Origin: Roseospirillum parvum
GTDB lineage: Bacteria; Pseudomonadota; Alphaproteobacteria; Rhodospirillales; Rhodospirillaceae
Direction: 5' to 3'
Length of the DNA: 64,000 nucleotides
Assembly: GCF_900100455.1 (NCBI RefSeq)
Contig: NZ_FNCV01000008.1
Span: 1-64,000 of the forward strand
In this document: one piece after another, positions 24,484-32,222 of the stretch
Layout: each line of letters opens with the position of its first letter
Numbering within the stretch: position 1 is the stretch's first letter
The notes under the pieces: generated by a model
Seen by the model: only the letters and a program-made list of their open reading frames with translations
The model's database searches: none
What the model was told of the DNA's origin: nothing
Made by a program: the position numbers and the translations under genes

Positions 24484-26945
24484 CGCCCCCCCTCGCCGAC
24501 CCGGCACGCCGGCCCCACCAGCTCGATCAGCTCGGCCAGCGGCAAGGGGCGGCTGAACAGGTAGCCCTGCAGAAGGTCGGCCCCCAATTCGGCCAGGGTG
24601 CGGGCCTGGGCCGGCGTCTCCACGCCCTCGGCCACGGTCAGGATGGAGAGGTTGCGGCACATGGTGATGACCGCCTCGATCAGATGCCGCTCGCGGCTGT
24701 GGTCGGTGGCCTTGGCGACGAACTGGCGGTCGATCTTGAGCACCCGCATGGGCAGCTCGAGCAGGGTGCCCAGGGCCGAGTAGCCGGTGCCGAAGTCGTC
24801 CAGGCTGATCGCCGTGCCGAACTCGTTCAGCACCTCGAGCACGGCCATCACCTCGGGCCGGTGCTCGACGAACAGCCGCTCGGTGATCTCCAGGTCGAGC
24901 CGCCCCGGCGGCAGGCCGGTCTCGGCCAAAAGCTCGGCCACCCGCTCGGCGAACTCGGCGCGGCGCAACTGGCGCGGGCTGACGTTGACCGACACGAACA
25001 GGTCGAGCCCGGTCTGCCGGCGCAGGGTGGTGATGTCGTCCATCGCCCGCGCGAGCACCCAGCCACCGATCTCATGGGCCAGATCGGTGCCCTCGAACAA
25101 CGGCACGAACTCGCCCGGGCTGATCGCGCCCAGCCTGGGGTGCTGCCAGCGGATCAGCGCCTCCAGCCCGGCCCAGGCGCCATGCCCGACCCCCTGGGCC
25201 TGGACGATGGGCTGATAGGCCAGCCACAGCTCGCCGCGCGTCAGGGCCCCGGCGAGGTCGCTCTCCACCCCCAGCGAGCGGCCCGAGCCGCGCTCCTTGA
25301 GGAAAAAGCGGTAGGAGCCCGGGCCGCGCGCCTGGGCCTGGCGCACCGCCGTCTCGGCGTTGCGCACCAGCAGGTCGACGCTGGCGCCGTCGGCCGGGTA
25401 GAGGGCGATGCCCAGGGTGGCGGTCAGCCGGCAGGGCTGGCCGTCCACATCGAACGGCTCGGCCACCGCGTCGAGCACCGCGCGGGCGGTCAGCTCGACC
25501 TGCGCGGTGGCGGCGAAGTTTTCCACGGCCAAACAGAAGCGGTCGCCACCGATGCGCGCCAACAGCCAGCAGTCGGCGCTCACGGCGCGGCCCAGGCGCC
25601 GCGCCACCTCCTTCAGCACGGCGTCGCCGCGCCGGTGGCCGAAGGCCTGGATGAGGCGCGAAAAGCCGTCCAGGTTGACCAGGATGAGGGCGAACCGCGC
25701 GCCCTCCCGGGGGCCGGCGGCGATGCGCTCGGCCACCTGATCGAAGGCGGCGCGCCGGTTGGGCAGGCCGGTCAATGGGTCCAGGGTCAGGGCGCGCCTC
25801 AGCTCGGCCTCGGCCGCCTTCTGGGCCGAGATGTCCTCCTTGATGGCGACGAAATGGGTGATCTCGCCATTGACTCCGTGCAGGGGGAACAGATGGGCCC
25901 GCTCCCAGTACAGCGAGCCGTCGCGCCGCGTGTTCAGCAACTCGCCGCGCCACTCGCCGCCGTCCTTCAGGGCCCGCCACATCTCGCGATAGGTCTCGGG
26001 CGGGGTCAGGCCGGAGCGGAACAGGCGCGGCGTCTGGCCGATCACCTCGGAGAGCGGAAAGCCGGTCACCTCGGTCAGCCGGGGGTTGGCGTATTCCACG
26101 ATGCCGTCGGGATCGGTGATCAGGATGATGGCGCTGTTCTGCTCCACCACCTGCGACAGCTTCTTGAGCTCGGCCTCGCGCTGATGCTCGCGGGTGATAT
26201 CCATCAGGCTGCCGAACAGGCGCCGCGGCCGCCCGTCGGGCCACCGTGCCACCTCGCCGCGCTCGCGCAGCAGCCGGGGCGTGGTGGCGCCGGGCGGGGT
26301 CAGGCGGAAGGTCCGGGTATAGCCGCCGTGCCCCTCCAGGGCCCGGGACTGGGCCGCCTCGAGGGCCGCCCGGTCGTCCGGATGGACCATATCGAGGATC
26401 GCCGCCCGCGTCGGCGGGGCCTGCCCCGGGGCCAGGCCGAGGATGCCCCGCACCTGCTCCGAACAGCTCAGCCGGCCGCTTTTCAGGTCGACCTCCCAGT
26501 GGCCCAGGTTGGCCAGCCGCTGGGCCTCGGCAAGGCGCGCCTGACTGGCCCGCAAGGCTTCCTCGACCGCCTTGCGCCGCGAGGTGTCGACCACCGTGGT
26601 CACCCTGAAGCGCTGTCCGTCGGGGTCTTCGTAGAGGCCGGCCTGGGCCTCGACGTTGAACCGCCGGCCGTCCTTGCGCAGCACCGTCCACTCGCCGCCC
26701 ATCTCGACCGTCCCGGCGACCACCCCGTGGTGCAGATTCAGCGCCTCGGGGCGCGAGTCGGCCGGCAGGACCAGGCTGAAATGGCGCCCGATCAGTTCCC
26801 CGGCCGAATAGCCGAAGAGGCCGCAATAGCCCGCGTTGACAAAGACGTAGCGCCCCTCGGCGTCGGTCACGCTGACGCCGGCCCGCATTCCTTCCAGGAT
26901 GCCCCGCAGGGCATGTGTCTCGCGGCCGAAGAACGGCGTGTCCAT
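24480..26945 (-). CDS. PAS–GGDEF–EAL cyclic di-GMP phosphodiesterase
   Basis: An 821-residue cytoplasmic protein with three PAS domains (about 10–120, 140–250, 262–375), a GGDEF domain (about 390–550) and an EAL domain (about 560–815). The cyclase motif is degenerate (GGDRF, 466–470), so synthesis is unlikely. The EAL site is intact: EALIR at 595–599, VNVSPRQ, LEITER, DDFGTG, LKID, AEGVET and QGYLFS. The net activity should be c-di-GMP breakdown. PAS domains could bind haem or flavin, but no ligand residue was identified. The next gene, a cyclase, overlaps by four bases. It diverges from the first octaheme module across 228 bases. Confidence 0.9.
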   Translation of the reverse strand: MDTPFFGRETHALRGILEGMRAGVSVTDAEGRYVFVNAGYCGLFGYSAGELIGRHFSLVLPADSRPEALNLHHGVVAGTVEMGGEWTVLRKDGRRFNVEAQAGLYEDPDGQRFRVTTVVDTSRRKAVEEALRASQARLAEAQRLANLGHWEVDLKSGRLSCSEQVRGILGLAPGQAPPTRAAILDMVHPDDRAALEAAQSRALEGHGGYTRTFRLTPPGATTPRLLRERGEVARWPDGRPRRLFGSLMDITREHQREAELKKLSQVVEQNSAIILITDPDGIVEYANPRLTEVTGFPLSEVIGQTPRLFRSGLTPPETYREMWRALKDGGEWRGELLNTRRDGSLYWERAHLFPLHGVNGEITHFVAIKEDISAQKAAEAELRRALTLDPLTGLPNRRAAFDQVAERIAAGPREGARFALILVNLDGFSRLIQAFGHRRGDAVLKEVARRLGRAVSADCWLLARIGGDRFCLAVENFAATAQVELTARAVLDAVAEPFDVDGQPCRLTATLGIALYPADGASVDLLVRNAETAVRQAQARGPGSYRFFLKERGSGRSLGVESDLAGALTRGELWLAYQPIVQAQGVGHGAWAGLEALIRWQHPRLGAISPGEFVPLFEGTDLAHEIGGWVLARAMDDITTLRRQTGLDLFVSVNVSPRQLRRAEFAERVAELLAETGLPPGRLDLEITERLFVEHRPEVMAVLEVLNEFGTAISLDDFGTGYSALGTLLELPMRVLKIDRQFVAKATDHSRERHLIEAVITMCRNLSILTVAEGVETPAQARTLAELGADLLQGYLFSRPLPLAELIELVGPACRVGEGGR

Positions 26946-27173
26946 GTGCTGAACCCTGCCGGAACACTCGACCCCCCGGGACCGAGTGTACCTTACCCTT
27001 CGTTGGCTGTGCACCCGAAGCCTGGGTCCGGCGGTCGGCTATTGGAAATGGCGAGCCGTCCCGCCAATGCATACCCCAGGCGACAAATGTCAATGCGTCA
27101 TAAGGCGGCACGGTGGCAAGGCTGAAAAATGGAATGCTTCAAACTTTAAAAATATTGAACAGGGAGACGACCC

Positions 27174-28775
27174 GTGCCCCGGCCTGGATTGCTCATCCTG
27201 GCGTTCTGTCTGCTCGCCGCCCCGGCCCTGGCGACCCAGGCGGCCGAGACGCCGTCGCCCGACGCCCCGACGCCGCGGCTCGACAGCACCGCCGACCACA
27301 CCAAGTTCAAGGAACTGAAAGGCGACTTCAAGAACGGCCCCGAGGTCACCCGGGCCTGCCTTGAATGCCACACCGAGGCGGCCGCCCAACTGAAGGCCAC
27401 CACCCACTGGAGCTGGACCTTCCACGGCGGCGGCGAGGATGCCCAGACCCTGGGCAAGCGCCACGTCATCAACAGCTTCTGCGGCTCCGCGCTGTCCAAC
27501 GAGCCGCGCTGCACCTCGTGCCACATCGGCTACGACTGGACCGACCTCAGGCAGAGCCCGGACCAGCAGGGGGTGGCCGTCGACTGCCTGGTCTGCCACG
27601 ACACCACCGGCGCCTACGTCAAGCATCCCGAACTGGCCGGCCATCCCGACTACGCCCCGGCCAGCGGCAGCCCGCCCGACCTGGGGCACATCGCCCGCCA
27701 CGTCGGGGCCAGCGGGCGGGCCAACTGCGGCGCCTGCCACTTCCACGGCGGCGGCGGCGACGGGGTCAAGCACGGCGATCTGGACAGCTCGCTGATCGAC
27801 CCCGGGCCCAGCCTCGACATCCACATGGCCAAGGAAGGCGGCGACTTCACCTGCGCCACCTGCCACAATCCGCGCGGCCACCAGGTGCCCGGCTCGCGCT
27901 ACCAGACCCAGGCCGCCGGCGAACCCGCCGACCCCCTGCCCTCGCGCCAGTACCAAAGCCACGCCCGTTGCGAATCGTGCCACGGCGGCGCCCCGCATCC
28001 GGACCTCTCGCTGACCCACATCAAACTCAACGGCCACGTCGACCGGGTGGCCTGCCAGACCTGCCACATCCCCACCTTCGCCCGTGGCGGGGTGGCCACC
28101 AAGACATGGTGGGACTGGTCCACCGCCGGACGCCTGGGGCCCGACGGCAAGCCGCTGAAGATCAAGGACGACCACGGCCACTTCAGCTACCTGAGCACGA
28201 AGGGCGACTTCCGCTACGCCGAGGACGTGGTCCCCACCTACCGCTGGTTCGACGGCACCCTGCGCTACAGCCTGGCCGACGAAACCATCGACCCGGCCGC
28301 CGGGGTGGAAATCAACCATGTGCGCGGCGACCGGCGCGACGCCCACAGCCGCATCTGGCCGTTCAAGGTGATGCGCGGCCGCCAGCCCTACGACAAGGTC
28401 CACAACACCCTCTTGGTCAACCACGTCTTCGGCGACGACGACAGCGCCCTGTGGACCAACTTCGACTGGCCCAAGGCCCTGGCCGCCGGCACCACCTACG
28501 CCGGCCAGCCCTACAGCGGCCAGTTCGGCTTCGTCGACACCACCATGGCCTGGCCGATCACCCACATGGTCGCCCCGGCGGACGACGCCCTTCAGTGCGC
28601 CCAGTGCCACGCCAGGGACGGCCGGCTGGCCGAACTCTCCGGCTTCTACATGCCGGGCCGCGACGGCTTCGGGTGGATCGACTTCCTGGGCTACGCCGCC
28701 CTCGTCGGCGCCCTGCTCGGGGTCGCCGTGCACGCCGCCCTGCGCATCATCTGGAAAGGGAGGGCCCGCCGATGA
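27174..28775 (+). CDS. Octaheme cytochrome c, tetrathionate reductase family (copy 1)
   Basis: A 533-residue periplasmic multihaem protein with exactly eight CxxCH sites: CLECH, CTSCH, CLVCH, CGACH, CATCH, CESCH, CQTCH and CAQCH. It belongs to the octaheme tetrathionate reductase (OTR) family; VKHGDLDSSLIDP after the fourth haem is the family signature. Family enzymes reduce tetrathionate, and in vitro nitrite or hydroxylamine, so the true substrate is uncertain. A signal peptide (about 1–24) starts from GTG 27174 behind AGGGAGACGA. Unlike soluble OTR, it ends in a membrane helix (about 507–527) with a basic tail, suggesting anchoring to the cytochrome b whose ATG overlaps its stop. Confidence 0.88.
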   Translation: MPRPGLLILAFCLLAAPALATQAAETPSPDAPTPRLDSTADHTKFKELKGDFKNGPEVTRACLECHTEAAAQLKATTHWSWTFHGGGEDAQTLGKRHVINSFCGSALSNEPRCTSCHIGYDWTDLRQSPDQQGVAVDCLVCHDTTGAYVKHPELAGHPDYAPASGSPPDLGHIARHVGASGRANCGACHFHGGGGDGVKHGDLDSSLIDPGPSLDIHMAKEGGDFTCATCHNPRGHQVPGSRYQTQAAGEPADPLPSRQYQSHARCESCHGGAPHPDLSLTHIKLNGHVDRVACQTCHIPTFARGGVATKTWWDWSTAGRLGPDGKPLKIKDDHGHFSYLSTKGDFRYAEDVVPTYRWFDGTLRYSLADETIDPAAGVEINHVRGDRRDAHSRIWPFKVMRGRQPYDKVHNTLLVNHVFGDDDSALWTNFDWPKALAAGTTYAGQPYSGQFGFVDTTMAWPITHMVAPADDALQCAQCHARDGRLAELSGFYMPGRDGFGWIDFLGYAALVGALLGVAVHAALRIIWKGRARR

Positions 28776-29476
28776 GCCGCCCCGACACCGACATCTCCAC
28801 CTCCGGCGGCGCCAGCGAATCCGCCCGCCGCCGCGAGGTGATGATCTACTCGCGCTACGAACGCTTCTGGCACTGGTCGCAGGCCGCCCTCATCTTCGCC
28901 CTGCTGTTCACCGGGCTGGGCCTGCACGGCACCCACGACCTGCTCGACTTCAAGCTGGCCGTGCAGATCCACACCTATGCCGCCATCGCCCTGATCCTGC
29001 TGTGGCTGTTCACCACCTTCTGGAACTTCACCACCGGCCAGTGGAAGCAGTACATGTTCAAGGGCGGGCTGTGGAAGGTGATCCGCTTCTACGCCTACGG
29101 CATCCTGGTCGGCGAGCCGCACCCCTACAAGAAATCCCTGCAACGCAAGCAGAACGCCCTGCAGTCGCTGGCCTACATGACCTTCATGGTGATCATCGGC
29201 CCGGCCCTGTGGCTGACCGGCATCGTCTACCTGACCTACGATCTGTGGAACACCGCCCCCTGGTCGGCCGAAGCCCTGTGGGCCATCGCCCTGATCCACA
29301 CCATCGCCGCCTTCGCCATGGGCGCGTTCGTCATCATCCACGTCTATATGACCACCACCGGCAAGACCATCTTCCACTACGTGAAAACCATGATCACCGG
29401 CTACGACCGGGTCGAACTCTCGGAAGTGGAAGAGGCCTACATCGAACAGACCGGCATGGTGGACATGAAAAAGTAA
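28772..29476 (+). CDS. Cytochrome b subunit paired with octaheme cytochrome (copy 1)
   Basis: A 234-residue inner-membrane dihaem cytochrome b of the b561/thiosulfate-reductase type. Helices with haem-ligand histidines are visible in RYERFWHWSQAALIF, VQIHTYAAIALILLW and the late FVIIHVYMTTTGKTIFHYVK. The start overlaps the octaheme stop (ATGA), so both subunits are made together. Inference: it exchanges electrons between the quinone pool and the membrane-anchored octaheme protein. An acidic C-terminal tail (VEEAYIEQTGMVDMKK) is absent from the copy-2 protein. Element B1 begins 7 bases after the stop. Confidence 0.87.
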   Translation: MSRPDTDISTSGGASESARRREVMIYSRYERFWHWSQAALIFALLFTGLGLHGTHDLLDFKLAVQIHTYAAIALILLWLFTTFWNFTTGQWKQYMFKGGLWKVIRFYAYGILVGEPHPYKKSLQRKQNALQSLAYMTFMVIIGPALWLTGIVYLTYDLWNTAPWSAEALWAIALIHTIAAFAMGAFVIIHVYMTTTGKTIFHYVKTMITGYDRVELSEVEEAYIEQTGMVDMKK

Positions 29477-29483
29477 CCACCGG

Positions 29484-29827
29484 ATGGGGCGCCGCCCCAT
29501 ACCCCGCCGGGGGATCGAAGGCGATCCCCCGGACCCCCTCCAATCCTTGGAGCGGAACGCCGGTCGCGAGATGGGATCGGTTGGGGTTGGGTGCGGGCCA
29601 GCTTTGCTGGCCCGCGTAAACAGACACCAAGGAAGTGGCGCAAGGATGCGCGGCTCAAGTCCGCCCAGATAAGTGCTCGGTGGGTTTTTCGTTCCGCAGG
29701 CCAGCGAAGCTGGCCTGCAACCAACCACCCTGAGTGCCCCGCTCTGCCTTGTGCGTTCCGCACCAACGAATTGGCGGGGTCCGGGGGGACCCTGTCCCCC
29801 CGGTGGGGGTTTGGGGGCGAAGCCCCC
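29484..29827 (+). repeat. Composite palindromic element B1
   Basis: Hairpins: 29484–29500 (ATGGGGC arms), 29507–29532 (CCGGGGGATCG arms), 29593–29615 (GCGGGCCAGC, TTT loop), 29696–29718 (GCAGGCCAGC, GAA loop), 29781–29803 (CCGGGGGGAC arms) and 29813–29827. It fills the 389-base gap after the cytochrome b gene. It is closely similar to B2 in sequence and orientation, except for the stretch between the two central hairpins. Confidence 0.88.
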
Positions 29828-29865
29828 GAGCCTGTGCTACACTCCCCGCGCGGGAGGGTGCGCAC

Positions 29866-30780
29866 ATGCGGCTTTGGGTGTTTTTGTTGGCGATGGTGAT
29901 GACGCTGCCGGTGGTGGCGGAGGAGGTCACGTGCGGGCCGGATGGGCCGTGGCATGATCCGGCGATGGACTATCATCTGGATGATCTGCTGGCCCTGATC
30001 GAGGCCCGCCTTGATTGGGAGGAGGGCAAGCCGCGCGAGGACGATCCGGGCGATCCGGAGCGGGTGGCGGCGGCGGTGGCGGCGTGGCAGCGTCTGGCCG
30101 AGCCCCATGAAGGCCGCCCGGGCAATGCCGAGGCTCGGTGGTGGCTGGGTCATCTGATGATGGAAGGAAAAGCAGGCTTCGAGGCAGACGCCTGGGGAGC
30201 GCTTGAGTTCCTGCTCCCCGCCGCCGAGGCTGGTCATCTGGAGGCAATGACCCAGACCGGCCGCATCCTGGTCCGCGAGGCCAACGCCGAGAAACTCACC
30301 CCCGATAGCGCCGCCATCCCCGCCCCCACCAAAGGCCGCGCCTGCCTCAAACGCGCCGCATGGCTGGGAAACCGGGAGGCGCAGACGCGGTGGGCTGTTC
30401 AGCACAGTGGTAGCGAGCAGGAACGACTGACTAAAAACCTAGCTGGAGGACTTGACCTCCTTCCAGAAGCGCTCACCGAGCTTTCCAATGCACAGAAATT
30501 TGAAGCCGATCAGGCAACGCTCGGAGACAACCTATTGAGACACTGCGCGATTTGTGGCTCTGAATTGTGCCAAGTTGCGATAACCTACAGACTGGGGTCG
30601 CGTCCCCGGACGGTGGATGTCGTCAACGAGGGTGTCTATTGGATAGCCGTCCTTGCCTATTACCACAACAACCAATCAGCGAAAAATTTACTTGAAGAGT
30701 TTTCCCAAGACATAATCGAGGACGGAGAAAGTTCAATCTTGGATAGCGCACGAAGCTTCAAGAAACGCGACTGCTACTGA
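29866..30780 (+). CDS. Exported Sel1-like repeat protein of unknown function
   Basis: A 304-residue protein with a signal peptide (MRLWVFLLAMVMTLPVVA) and one or two Sel1/TPR-like helical repeats in the middle (AEARWWLGHLMMEGKAGFEA and AAEAGHLEAMTQTGRILV). The C-terminal half has no recognised domain and includes HCAICGSELC, a possible metal or disulfide site. Base composition changes sharply: about half G+C by hand count over 30421–30780, against a much richer surrounding. This suggests recent acquisition. A GGGAGGG ribosome site precedes the ATG. It overlaps the end of a convergent unknown gene by seven bases and lies between elements B1 and B2. Confidence 0.7.
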   Translation: MRLWVFLLAMVMTLPVVAEEVTCGPDGPWHDPAMDYHLDDLLALIEARLDWEEGKPREDDPGDPERVAAAVAAWQRLAEPHEGRPGNAEARWWLGHLMMEGKAGFEADAWGALEFLLPAAEAGHLEAMTQTGRILVREANAEKLTPDSAAIPAPTKGRACLKRAAWLGNREAQTRWAVQHSGSEQERLTKNLAGGLDLLPEALTELSNAQKFEADQATLGDNLLRHCAICGSELCQVAITYRLGSRPRTVDVVNEGVYWIAVLAYYHNNQSAKNLLEEFSQDIIEDGESSILDSARSFKKRDCY

Positions 30781-31781
30781 CCGCTTCCATCAATTTCCAG
30801 CGCGCCTGACACAGCTTTGTCAAACAATTCTTCCGCTGCCCGCTTACCGCCGCCTTTCTGCGCCCCCAGATAACGGAGCACCTCCCCCATTGCCTTGCCG
30901 CCGAGGTTGGCGAGGCGCTGGAGGATGTTGCCGACGGTGCCTTTCAGGGCACGGCGGTACCAGTCGGGGTTTTCCGCCATCACCGCCTTCAGATCATCCA
31001 CCGAGACGGCCTCGCCCGGTTTCAGGCGCTGCCTGATCTGGCCGACCAGTCCGGCGGCTTCCTCGGCGATGGCCTGTTGGGCGTCGGCCCGGGCGCCAAC
31101 CACGAGGCTGGCCACCTCCAGGGTCGGGGCGATGGCCAGGGAGAGGCCCCGGGTCATCACCACGGCAGCGGCCGAGGCCGCCAGATCAAGCCCGCCGGCG
31201 ACATGCTCGAGGTCGCTTTTCATGTCCTCGGCAAAGCGCCGGGCGGTGGTTGGATCAAGCTCGGGATGGGGCGGGGCATCGACCCAGTTGGCGAGCAGGA
31301 GGCCAATATCATCGACCACCGCGTCAAGGGCTTGGCGGGCCCGGCGCTTCTGATAGGCGGGCGACGACGGGTGCCCAACGTGACGCATGCCGGGCGCCAC
31401 CCCGCCCCGTTTCTCAAAGGTCAGGGACTGGTTCAGCTCGGCCAACTCCCGCTGAGCCCGCCCGAGACTGTCGCCGACACTGCGGGACAGATCACCCAGT
31501 CGCTCGACGGTCTCCGGGTCGTAGCTGTCGTGGTAGGCCCGGCTGACCTCGAAGGCTCGGGTCAGTGCCTTCACCCCGTCCTCATTGCGCACGAGATCGA
31601 CGAACTCCTGCATGGCCTGCGGCTTGATGCTCTTGCTGGCCCCGAGCACATCGTGAAGACCGATGCCCGTGGCCTGGGCGAGAAGGCCGACCACGCCGCG
31701 CAGATGCCCTTTCTCCCGCAAGCCTCGGAGCTTGCGGCGAATGGCCTGGTCACGGCGCTGACGGATGTCGGCCCTTGCCCC
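30774..31781 (-). pseudogene. Unknown helical protein, probably 5'-truncated at element B2
   Basis: The frame encodes a charged, helical protein of more than 315 residues with an Ala/Val-rich segment (LDLAASAAAVVMTRGLSLAIAPTLEVASLVV) and no family I recognise. The first possible start is a TTG at 31721, without a convincing ribosome site. Upstream of it the frame continues as plausible coding sequence (ADIRQRRDQAIRRKLRG) and then runs into element B2 with no ATG, GTG or TTG until a stop at 31926–31928. The natural start seems to have been lost at the repeat boundary. Expression from the TTG cannot be excluded. It converges on the Sel1-like gene. Confidence 0.55.
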
Positions 31782-32095
31782 CGTACCCCCACCGGGGGAT
31801 CGAAGGCGATCCCCCGGACCCCCTCCAGTCGTTGGAGCGGAACGCCAGCAGCGAGACGGGATCGGTTGGGGTTGGGTGCGGGCCAGCTTTGCTGGCCCGC
31901 GTAAACAGACACCAAGGAAAGGGCGCTACTCGCACCGGGCACGCCGTTGTTTGGTCGGTTCCGCAGGCCAGCGAAGCTGGCCTGCAACCAACCCCCATCC
32001 GCGCTCGGCTCTGCCTTGTGCGTTCCGCTCCAACAACCTGGCGGGGTCCGGGGGGACCCTGTCCCCCCGGCGGGGGTTCGGGGGCAGCGCCCCCG
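31776..32095 (+). repeat. Composite palindromic element B2
   Basis: Same order and orientation as B1: 31792–31817 (CCGGGGGATCG), 31878–31900 (GCGGGCCAGC), 31963–31985 (GCAGGCCAGC), 32048–32070 (CCGGGGGGAC) and 32079–32095. The outer left hairpin seen in B1 is degenerate here, exactly where the truncated gene joins. A further module with GCGCCCGCC arms follows at 32107–32153 and resembles the tail of element A3. Together they fill most of the gap 31782–32222. Confidence 0.85.
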
Positions 32096-32222
32096 TTCTT
32101 TCAACCGCGCCCGCCGTCGTCGCTTTGCCTTCGGCTCCGCTCGGGGCGGGCGCGGGGCAGAGCCCGCGAGCGCGCACCAATCTTCTTGTGTCATCCCCCG
32201 TCAGCCTGCGTACACTGCCCGG

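Noticed and set aside
26946-27173. FNR or sigma-54 site upstream of octaheme copy 1
   Set aside because: TGTCAATGCGTCATAA and TGGCAAGGCTGAAAA resemble parts of such sites, but neither has both conserved halves with correct spacing.
29484-32095. Insertion sequence or transposon
   Set aside because: No transposase frame exists between or inside the B elements, and no target-site duplication could be identified by eye. It is recorded as a repeat-flanked island instead.
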